Positions 7,706 to 12,773 of a stretch of DNA of 12,773 nt are shown here, piece by piece. The stretch's first letter is position 1. Every line of letters starts with the position of its first letter. Position numbers and translations under genes: made by a program. Below the pieces are notes generated by a model, which ran no database searches, was not told the origin of the DNA, and was given only the letters and a program-made list of their open reading frames with translations. This DNA comes from Thermoplasmata archaeon (GTDB lineage: Archaea; Thermoplasmatota; Thermoplasmata; Thermoplasmatales; Thermoplasmataceae): positions 1 to 12,773 of the forward strand of contig JAJZAR010000040.1 in the NCBI GenBank assembly GCA_021799315.1. The letters run 5' to 3'.

Positions 7706-7719
7706 ATTTTATATAAAAT
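7706..7719 (-). promoter_or_regulatory. Palindromic TATA box for tricorn
   Basis: ATTTTATATAAAAT is a perfect 14-base palindrome centred 24-25 bases before the tricorn ATG, the right distance for a leaderless archaeal transcript. Being symmetrical, it could also bind TBP in the opposite direction, toward the genes starting at 7825 and 7956. Confidence 0.55.
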
Positions 7720-7824
7720 TTCAGTCGCTCTGGGAGGGGTTATATATTTGTTTTTATGCGCAAGGAAAAATCGATCAGTCTGTAAGATGAGAAGTTCATT
7801 ATTTTAGATTGCACAATCAAATCT

Positions 7825-7959
7825 ATGTCATCAAAGTGCCCCTACCTCATCGACAATAGATCATATGTCATGAACTATAAAATTCTATTATCAGACCCAA
7901 TTCGATGGATAGTTTTTCATAATGAATGCGTATTCCCTATTCCTACGGTGGAGAAATGA
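7825..7959 (+). CDS. 44-aa ORF coupled to the phosphodiesterase gene, unknown function
   Basis: An ATG at 7825 opens a 44-codon frame ending at TGA 7957-7959, in a different frame from the phosphodiesterase. Its stop overlaps the internal ATG at 7956 as ATGA, and the GGTGGAG Shine-Dalgarno for that ATG lies within its last codons. This is the usual arrangement of translationally coupled genes. The peptide begins MSSKCPYLIDNRSYVMNYK, continues with ILLSDPIRWIVFHNECVFP, and ends IPTVEK. It has two cysteines (5 and 35), one Trp and no clear membrane helix. I do not recognise the family. A weak AT-rich element (7799-7807) lies about 22 bases upstream. It could be a real small protein, a leader peptide, or chance. 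Confidence 0.4.
   Translation: MSSKCPYLIDNRSYVMNYKILLSDPIRWIVFHNECVFPIPTVEK
7947..7953 (+). promoter_or_regulatory. Shine-Dalgarno choosing the start of the GDPD gene
   Basis: GGTGGAG precedes the ATG at 7956, with GGTG five bases clear of it. The upstream in-frame ATG at 7926 has no such site, so 7956 is the better start. Confidence 0.55.
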
Positions 7960-8690
7960 CCTTTGGCGATAGGTTTTTGATAGTGGGCCACAGAGGCCTG
8001 AGGGAAAGGTATATTGAAAATTCTATGGAGGGATTTATTGCTGCTAAAAGTGCCGGGTTGGAAGCTGTTGAACTGGATATACAACTCACAAAGGATAAGA
8101 AAGTTGTGGTTTTTCATGACGCAGACCTTACCAGGCTCTGTGGCATATCTGGCAAGGTATGGGACTATACCTATCAAGATCTGGAGAAGTTAAAACTGCA
8201 AGGAGGAAAGGAAAGAATTCCAAATCTGTCTGAAGTTCTGGATAACCTTGGAAGCTTGAAAGTATTCATAGAATTGAAAACCATTGATCATCAGAGTGGC
8301 CTGGTTAATGAGGGACTGGAGGCAGTCCTCGCGACCGAAATATTGAACAGAGATATTTCGAACTATAGATTTCTATCCTTCAACCCCCACACACTAAAAA
8401 ATTTAAAGAAGAAAAATGGGGAGATCATTACAGGGCTTAACGTGAGCAAGGAGGCAATAAACTATCTGGGGGAATTAAATCTAAAAATGCTGAAGGACTA
8501 CGACATAGACTTTGTTCAGCCTGATTATGAAATGTTTCTTTCCGGTCGCATATCAAAATTGGAGAAAGCTGGAATGCCTATCATTCCATGGACAGTGAAT
8601 GATGAAAAGAACGCAATGTTATGCAAAGAAAGGGGTGCAGCTGGAATAATAACTGACATTCCCTTAAAATTAATGGAAAAGATCCGATAA
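7956..8690 (+). CDS. Glycerophosphodiester phosphodiesterase (GDPD family)
   Basis: TIM-barrel phosphodiesterase of the GDPD/UgpQ family, expected to hydrolyse glycerophosphodiesters to an alcohol and glycerol phosphate in the cytosol. No signal peptide is visible. Numbered from the ATG at 7956 (244 residues), the motifs are GHRG with H12-R13, EN at 21-22, the metal ligands E39 and D41 in VELDIQLTKD, the second catalytic histidine H54 in VVFHDADLTRL, E106 and K108 in IELKT, W212 in PWTVN, and TDIP near 233. The set is complete, so the enzyme should be active. An in-frame ATG at 7926 would add ten residues, but the Shine-Dalgarno and the overlap with the 44-aa ORF favour 7956. Substrate is unclear: archaeal lipids are ether lipids on glycerol-1-phosphate, so it may act on head groups or imported diesters. 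Confidence 0.92.
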   Translation: MTFGDRFLIVGHRGLRERYIENSMEGFIAAKSAGLEAVELDIQLTKDKKVVVFHDADLTRLCGISGKVWDYTYQDLEKLKLQGGKERIPNLSEVLDNLGSLKVFIELKTIDHQSGLVNEGLEAVLATEILNRDISNYRFLSFNPHTLKNLKKKNGEIITGLNVSKEAINYLGELNLKMLKDYDIDFVQPDYEMFLSGRISKLEKAGMPIIPWTVNDEKNAMLCKERGAAGIITDIPLKLMEKIR

Positions 8691-8703
8691 TTCCTCAATT
8701 CTT

Positions 8704-8715
8704 AAAATAAAAAGG
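8704..8715 (-). terminator. T-rich terminator of purH
   Basis: On the minus strand CCTTTTTATTTT follows the purH stop by about ten bases. Such U-rich tracts are the usual archaeal termination signal. A hairpin at 8731-8750 lies just before it. Confidence 0.4.
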
Positions 8716-8724
8716 TTTAGAAAG

Positions 8725-10194
8725 TTAATGCAGGAATACTCTCATTCCTGTAAAGTAAAGAGTTATGTTGGCTTTTTTGCTCGCTTCTATTACTTCGGTA
8801 TCTCTAATAGATCCTCCCGGTTCAACTATGCCCTTTATTCCGTTTTTGGCGGCGACTTCAACGTTATCCGGAAAAGGAAAATAAGCATCTGATGCCATAA
8901 GTGAGCCCGCTGCCTTCGTACCGGCTCTTTCGCAGGCTATTTTCACAGCCTCCACTCTTGAGGTCTGTCCTGAACCGATGCCTACCGTTACTCCATCCTT
9001 TGTGAGAACGATTGAATTGCTTCTGCAATGTGCAACAACTTTCCATGCAAACTCTATCTCCTTCCGTTCGAATTCCACATCTCCCCTGTTTATGACTTTC
9101 AATTCTCCGATGTTTGTATCCATTCTGTCTTGTTCAAGAATGCCGTTGAATATGGTCCTGAAGTTCTTCTTAGGGCCGGTTCCCTTATATTTTATCAACC
9201 TCAGGTTTTTCTTTTTAGAGAGAATTTCTACAGCATCATCTGTAAAGTCTCTGGCAATAAGAATTTCAACAAACAGTTTACCTATGGGCTTAACTGCCTC
9301 AGCATCTGCTACGCCATTGAGGCATATCACGGAACCAAATGCGGATTCTCTGTCTGCTTCTATGGCCTTTTCCAGAGCCTCCCCAAGGGTCTTACCTATG
9401 GCCGCCCCGCAGGGAGTGTTATGCTTCATTACAACTGCAAAGGGCTCTGTAAAATCCAGGGCAGTATCAATGGCTGACGAAGCATCCACATAGTTGTTAT
9501 AGGACATCTCCTTTCCGTGGAAAACTTCCATCTCTCCCATCTCAGGATTCTCATACAGAACACCCTTTTGTGCGGGGTTTTCTCCGTACCTTAGAACCTT
9601 TCCCTTTCCAAGGACAATGTTATGATTTTCCTCATTTCCAGATAGGGAACTCATTATCATTTCATCATAATGAGATGTGTATCTGAAAGCATCAATAGCC
9701 AGTCGTCTTCTTGTCTCCAATGATACTGTTCCCTGTTCACTCAGATCCTTTGAGATCGCATCATAGTCTCTGTTATTTTTGGCCACAGAAACACGTTTCC
9801 AGTTCTTCGCCGCGGCCCTGATCAATGCCACGCCTCCTATATCAATATGTTCTGCCTTCTCATCATCCGTTGCATCCTTGTAGGTTTCGAAATCATAAAG
9901 ATTGCACAAAATAAGATCAAATGCCGGGTAGCCATGATGTTTCAGTTCCTCCATCTGTTCCTTTTCTGGTTTTGCAAGGATGCCTGCGAATATTGCAGGG
10001 TGTAATGTCTTCACCCTCCCTCCCAGCATTTCTGCGAAACCTGTAAGTTCTGAAATGGATTTGCATGAAATTCCTTTTGTCTCCAGAAACGTTCTTGTTC
10101 CATCGGAGGCATAAATTTCATCAATATGTTTTTCTATACTTTTTAGAAATCTATCGCAACCTTCTTTATCTGTAAGAGAAGCTAGTACATTCAT
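8725..10194 (-). CDS. purH: Bifunctional AICAR formyltransferase/IMP cyclohydrolase
   Basis: Catalyses the last two steps of de novo purine synthesis: 10-formyl-THF-dependent formylation of AICAR, then ring closure to IMP. The N-terminal cyclohydrolase (MGS-like) domain covers about 1-190, with SDGT at 30-33 where many homologues have STGGT, GGRVKTLHP at 58-66 and HIDIGG at 116-121. The transformylase domain (about 195-489) has LRYGENPAQ at 201-209, the catalytic K257-H258 in KHNTPCGAA, SAFG at 284-287, DAYFPFPD at 436-443 and PGGSIRD at 459-465. The last six residues are MRVFLH instead of the usual xRHFRH. At 489 residues it is shorter than E. coli PurH (529) and complete. Most archaea use PurP and PurO for these steps, so the gene may have come from bacteria. 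The ATG at 10194 sits about 24 bases from a TATA box. Confidence 0.96.
   Translation of the reverse strand: MNVLASLTDKEGCDRFLKSIEKHIDEIYASDGTRTFLETKGISCKSISELTGFAEMLGGRVKTLHPAIFAGILAKPEKEQMEELKHHGYPAFDLILCNLYDFETYKDATDDEKAEHIDIGGVALIRAAAKNWKRVSVAKNNRDYDAISKDLSEQGTVSLETRRRLAIDAFRYTSHYDEMIMSSLSGNEENHNIVLGKGKVLRYGENPAQKGVLYENPEMGEMEVFHGKEMSYNNYVDASSAIDTALDFTEPFAVVMKHNTPCGAAIGKTLGEALEKAIEADRESAFGSVICLNGVADAEAVKPIGKLFVEILIARDFTDDAVEILSKKKNLRLIKYKGTGPKKNFRTIFNGILEQDRMDTNIGELKVINRGDVEFERKEIEFAWKVVAHCRSNSIVLTKDGVTVGIGSGQTSRVEAVKIACERAGTKAAGSLMASDAYFPFPDNVEVAAKNGIKGIVEPGGSIRDTEVIEASKKANITLYFTGMRVFLH
8731..8750 (-). repeat. Perfect 7-base inverted repeat in the last purH codons
   Basis: CAGGAAT and ATTCCTG flank a 6-base loop. 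On the purH mRNA this hairpin forms over codons TGMRVFL, about 16 bases before a U-rich tract, so it may act with it in termination or protect the 3' end. Confidence 0.4.
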
Positions 10195-10212
10195 CAGTAA
10201 CTAAACACTTCA

Positions 10213-10222
10213 TTTTAAATAT
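10213..10222 (-). promoter_or_regulatory. TATA box for purH
   Basis: ATATTTAAAA on the minus strand is centred about 24 bases from the purH ATG. No Shine-Dalgarno is present, so the mRNA is probably leaderless. Confidence 0.5.
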
Positions 10223-10254
10223 GCTTTTAGTAATCAGAGGCTGTCAATTCTTAG

Positions 10255-10573
10255 TTGATTTTTTTGCCATACTCAAGCTTATGTATTGCAAAGTTATTTC
10301 ACACTGAAATAGAGCCAACAGGAAAAGCAACAATAAACACCAGTAAAGAATGCTCGGTATGTGGGTCTCTGACCCGAATAGGGCATTGAGAGAATGTCGA
10401 AGTGTGATTCATGTGGTATTGAGATAGATCGAGACGTAAATGCCTGCATAAACATTGCAGGCAGGGGTCGGACATGGCTGAAACGATCCCATAAAGGTCT
10501 GCCAAATGAAGCTGTGAAACAGTCAAAAGATGTGGAGCAGATGGCAGGAAGTCAAATATCAACGAAAATTTGA
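10255..10573 (+). pseudogene. C-terminal remnant of a TnpB (OrfB, IS200/IS605-IS1341 family) nuclease, frameshifted
   Basis: Only the end of a TnpB-type RNA-guided transposon nuclease survives. One frame (from 10255 to a TGA at 10387-10389) reads AKLFHTEIEPTGKATINTSK then ECSVCGSLTRIGH. The next frame (+1, from about 10385) continues IERMSKCDSCG, then IEIDRDVNACINIAGRGR, and stops at TGA 10571-10573. Together these give the CxxC...CxxC zinc finger and the DRDxNA motif carrying the RuvC-III aspartate. The N-terminal half, with the other RuvC acidic residues, is absent: an in-frame TAG lies at 10252-10254 and nothing upstream resembles TnpB before purH begins. The element is therefore dead as a protein gene, although its 3' flank may keep the end structure. 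Confidence 0.8.
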
Positions 10574-10592
10574 CAAAGTCAGTAATCGGAAC

Positions 10593-10604
10593 ACCATATA
10601 TGGT
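10593..10604. repeat. Perfect 12-base palindrome after the TnpB remnant
   Basis: ACCATATATGGT lies 20 bases past the TnpB stop. It could be part of the IS right-end structure or a protein-binding site. Confidence 0.35.
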
Positions 10605-10633
10605 CAGATGCTCATTGGATCATATTGAACATG

Positions 10634-10655
10634 GGCTCATCACTCATGACGAGCC
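10634..10655 (+). repeat. Hairpin, candidate right end of the IS200/IS605-type relic
   Basis: GGCTC at 10634-10638 pairs with GAGCC at 10651-10655, and TCA with TGA inside, separated by one A-C mismatch and a CTCA loop. It lies about 60 bases downstream of the TnpB stop. IS200/IS605 elements have subterminal hairpins there instead of inverted termini, and the TnpB guide RNA overlaps this region. The exact element end cannot be placed. Confidence 0.4.
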
Positions 10656-10940
10656 GTTTCACAGGATTTAACGGTCTTCCACCTATGGTTACGATACACC
10701 TTTTAGATCGATAAATTGTTACCTCAGTATCAAGTTCTCATTCTACGGTTCAAATATGGTCCTTTTTGGTGTTTTTCAATTGCCTAGGAGTTAGTTGAAC
10801 TCATTGTAAGCTATTCTGTTTACTTATTGTCTCTCCATGAAGGGGAACAATGTTATTATAATATAATTGTCCTCGCGCCCTATGAGAATTTTGCCATTCA
10901 AATTATTTCACTTTAGAAAGTTAATCTGTTACTGAAAGAG
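10656..10940. other. Intergenic sequence with no recognisable gene
   Basis: No ORF with a plausible start, no tRNA fold and no further TnpB homology is seen. The stretch contains an AT-rich inverted motif near 10853-10867 and a partial copy of a sequence at 10244-10258 (see 10776-10798). It may be decayed mobile-element flank. Confidence 0.4.
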
Positions 10941-10955
10941 GAAAAATTAAATATA
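10941..10955 (+). promoter_or_regulatory. BRE and TATA box for the ABC-2-like permease gene
   Basis: GAAAAATTAAATATA combines a purine-rich BRE-like stretch with a TATA element centred near 10951. Transcription would start near 10980, leaving a ~35-base leader that contains the Shine-Dalgarno. Confidence 0.45.
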
Positions 10956-10997
10956 GTGATAAAAATTCTACATCTATAGAATAGCGAGTTAGAAATT

Positions 10998-11004
10998 GGG
11001 AGGG
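10998..11004 (+). promoter_or_regulatory. Shine-Dalgarno for the permease TTG start
   Basis: GGGAGGG lies ten bases before the TTG at 11015 and supports that codon as the start. The next methionine is beyond the first membrane segment. Confidence 0.55.
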
Positions 11005-11014
11005 AATTATTAAA

Positions 11015-12589
11015 TTGCAGATTAAGAAAGAAATATCCGACGTTGTAAGGTCTAAGTTCAAAACGCCTATTATATTAGCAATAGCCTTGGTTTGCATATT
11101 GATATTTCCAACAGTTATTCTTGAGAATGCAGACATTCCAACCAGCAATGAGAATTTATTTTATCTGGGTGAGCTGTCTGACGCCGGGACATTTAATGCC
11201 ATTAATAACACCACATCTCAATTTTCATGGAACTTCGTACTTTTAAACCACAGAAGTGAGCCTCTGGTAAACACTACTATCTTTGGTTCTTCTAACATAA
11301 TAGTTAAAGAGCAATCGACTCTACAAATATGCAACGAAGTTATACCTGTTACTTCAAAAACAAACAGTTTCGGCATGGCAAACTTCACGATTGCTTATCT
11401 GATCTCAGTGACTGCATTGTATACCGGTCTGAGCAATTTTACAATTCTAAATTTCAACCTCATAAACTATTCTGTCTCAAAGGCTGCATGGGAAGGGAAA
11501 GCATCCCCAAAGTATGATCTGTTCAGCTTTTCATCATCCTCTTTGCAGAACAGATATGGGAATGTAACAAAGGTGTATTTCTCTACAATTTCTTCCAACC
11601 TGCTTGGGTATTATGGGCTCACTCCTGTAATAATGGCATGTGGCAATCCAAATACCGCACAGCCCGTCAACATTTCATACAAACTGTATAACCCTCAAAA
11701 TGCAGGTAAGAATTATACGACCGTGAATCTTACAAAATTGAAGAACTATCAGATTTATACGATCCAAAATTACACCATCCTGAAAGAATTTAATGAGGCT
11801 AATAATGTGACTTTTTACGGCACAGGCAACGTGAGAATTGGCAGTCTTTTTCTTAATTCCCAATCTTTCTTTTTTACTCGTGGAACATCCATTATTACTA
11901 TTTTTCCTGCAGCAGAAATAGCTCTCCTCGTTGCATTGTTGATGGTTCTGATTATTTACACTCCAATGTTCAATAACAACGTTTACAAGCGTTATCTTTC
12001 TCTTCCAGAACAGAGGAGGAGAACAATTCTCGTTCAAATCTCTTCTTCATTGATTACCTCCTCCATTTTCACAGGGATTGCTCTTGGCGCCTCATACATC
12101 CTTGCATATGTTTTTCTTGGATTTTTATTAGCTCCCATTGCAATACTCTTCACATTTGTGATAATAGAATCTGCATTTTTCGTTTTTGAATCCATATATA
12201 CAGTCCTATCTGCATACTTCCCGGGAAGGGGTGGAGTCAGAACATTCATGACTGTATTTCTTGTTTTTGGATATCCATTGATTTCGGAGATAGCTTCATC
12301 CTTAGTGGCTATTTCATCACTGGGATTTTTTTCAAATGTAGTGAACTATACCTATCTCTTTAAGCCTGTGCTAGAGAAAATGCGGACCTATAACATACTA
12401 ACAAGCATATTACCTGTACTAAACATAGAGCAATTCAATAACTATCTTCTGAGGGAACCCTTTTCAGGCGTGGTAATGTATAATCATTTGAACATATTTG
12501 ATCTCTCACCGATCATATTCCTATCCAGTATTATTGGCTTTTCAGCGTTGTTTATCTATCTGGGTATAAGAAAGTTTGAGAAGATATAG
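11015..12589 (+). CDS. ABC-2-type transporter permease-like membrane protein with large extracellular domain
   Basis: Probably the membrane component of an ABC exporter. A short basic N-terminus (MQIKKEISDVVRSKFKT) leads to membrane segment 1 (about 18-36). A polar domain of about 260 residues follows (37-295), then membrane segments at about 297-316, 342-362, 363-388, 407-432 and 498-516. The cytosolic loop after the second segment, KRYLSLPEQRRRTILVQ (325-341), resembles the LP-x-S/E-x-RRR motif common in ABC-2 permeases. The middle domain carries about eleven N-x-S/T sequons, against one later in the protein (N444), which fits an exposed, N-glycosylated domain. The gene has its own promoter and Shine-Dalgarno and does not look co-transcribed with purH. 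No ATPase is in the window; it may lie further downstream. Substrate is unknown, and the ABC-2 assignment rests on topology and the loop motif. Confidence 0.7.
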   Translation: MQIKKEISDVVRSKFKTPIILAIALVCILIFPTVILENADIPTSNENLFYLGELSDAGTFNAINNTTSQFSWNFVLLNHRSEPLVNTTIFGSSNIIVKEQSTLQICNEVIPVTSKTNSFGMANFTIAYLISVTALYTGLSNFTILNFNLINYSVSKAAWEGKASPKYDLFSFSSSSLQNRYGNVTKVYFSTISSNLLGYYGLTPVIMACGNPNTAQPVNISYKLYNPQNAGKNYTTVNLTKLKNYQIYTIQNYTILKEFNEANNVTFYGTGNVRIGSLFLNSQSFFFTRGTSIITIFPAAEIALLVALLMVLIIYTPMFNNNVYKRYLSLPEQRRRTILVQISSSLITSSIFTGIALGASYILAYVFLGFLLAPIAILFTFVIIESAFFVFESIYTVLSAYFPGRGGVRTFMTVFLVFGYPLISEIASSLVAISSLGFFSNVVNYTYLFKPVLEKMRTYNILTSILPVLNIEQFNNYLLREPFSGVVMYNHLNIFDLSPIIFLSSIIGFSALFIYLGIRKFEKI

Positions 12590-12647
12590 GACATAAAAGT
12601 GAATAAGACCGATTTATGATTATAATTTTCTAACATAATCTCTATGA

Positions 12648-12657
12648 TTTATATAAG
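12648..12657 (+). promoter_or_regulatory. TATA box for the gene at the window end
   Basis: TTTATATAAG predicts a transcription start near 12680, about 28 bases before the ATG at 12709, with the Shine-Dalgarno in between. The interval 12590-12647 holds only AT-rich sequence, probably including the permease terminator (TTATAATTTTCT near 12619-12630). Confidence 0.5.
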
Positions 12658-12693
12658 ATTAAAACATTTATTCAGAGAATATATGTTTCATAA

Positions 12694-12700
12694 GGGAGGA
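12694..12700 (+). promoter_or_regulatory. Shine-Dalgarno for the last gene
   Basis: GGGAGGA is eight bases ahead of the ATG at 12709, an excellent archaeal ribosome binding site. Confidence 0.6.
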
Positions 12701-12708
12701 ATAAAACC

Positions 12709-12773
12709 ATGAGGCAAATAACAAGAAACATCATAATCCTGGTGGTAGCAGCAATCATCATATTCGCAGTTTT
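12709..12773 (+). CDS. N-terminus of a secreted or membrane protein (cut by window edge)
   Basis: Only 21 codons are visible, beginning MRQITRNIIILVVAAI and continuing IIFAV: a short basic start followed by a hydrophobic stretch, as in a signal anchor or first membrane segment. The ATG has a strong Shine-Dalgarno and its own TATA box. It lies about 120 bases after the ABC-2-like permease on the same strand, so it could encode a partner of that transporter, but this is inference from position alone. Confidence 0.6.
   Translation, partial: MRQITRNIIILVVAAIIIFAV

Noticed and set aside
7757..7786. Nine-codon ORF after a TATA-like TTATATATTT at 7740-7749
   Set aside because: Too short to support and no Shine-Dalgarno; the AT motif may be an alternative promoter, but nothing decides it.
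8978..9493. 171-codon plus-strand ORF inside purH
   Set aside because: Antisense shadow of a strongly conserved purine gene, with no domain-like features of its own.
10299..10562. 87-codon minus-strand ORF opposite the TnpB remnant
   Set aside because: It is the complement of the readable TnpB zinc-finger sequence and has no promoter, ribosome site or recognisable motif.
10750..10765. GGTTCAAAT resembling a tRNA T-loop
   Set aside because: The bases around it do not form the 5-pair T-stem, and no anticodon or acceptor stem is found nearby.

Overview
The window looks like chromosome from an acidophilic archaeon of the Thermoplasmata (Thermoplasmatales group). The strongest evidence is a full-length tricorn protease whose two beta-propellers, PDZ domain and catalytic Ser-His/Ser/Glu residues line up closely with what I remember of the Thermoplasma acidophilum enzyme. 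Other support comes from an archaeal presenilin-like protease, a gluconate dehydratase of the non-phosphorylative Entner-Doudoroff type, archaeal TATA boxes about 25 bases ahead of several starts (suggesting leaderless mRNAs), and frequent TTG/GTG starts. I cannot name the genus from this sequence.

Layout. Bases 1-424 (minus) hold the N-terminal third of a D-gluconate/D-galactonate dehydratase. It diverges from topA (599-2974, plus), a type IA DNA topoisomerase with a C-terminal zinc-finger array and a lysine/serine-rich tail. topA overlaps by 8 bases a presenilin/signal-peptide-peptidase-like aspartyl protease (2967-3839), so the two form an operon. Converging on them is a small polytopic membrane protein (3858-4349, minus) whose N-terminus looks unresolved. 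The tricorn protease gene (4593-7688, minus) follows. It diverges from a glycerophosphodiester phosphodiesterase gene (start probably 7956), which is preceded by a 44-codon ORF sharing an ATGA stop/start overlap. purH (8725-10194, minus) converges on it.

Bases 10195-11014 hold no intact gene. They contain the frameshifted C-terminal zinc-finger/RuvC end of a TnpB (IS200/IS605-IS1341 type) transposon nuclease, a hairpin that could be the element's right end, and promoter signals for the next gene. A 524-aa ABC-2-like permease with a large sequon-rich extracellular domain occupies 11015-12589. The window ends in the signal-anchor-like N-terminus of another gene (12709 onward).

Functionally the region mixes housekeeping work: sugar acid catabolism, DNA topology, purine synthesis, cytosolic peptide degradation and intramembrane proteolysis. 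The right-hand part is more accessory in character (IS relic, exporter-like membrane protein). I found no convincing large undescribed system. The points most worth checking are the coupled 44-aa ORF, the TnpB relic with its hairpin, the apparent change of the tricorn S1-pocket residue, the glycosylation-dense permease, and the leaderless TTG start of topA.
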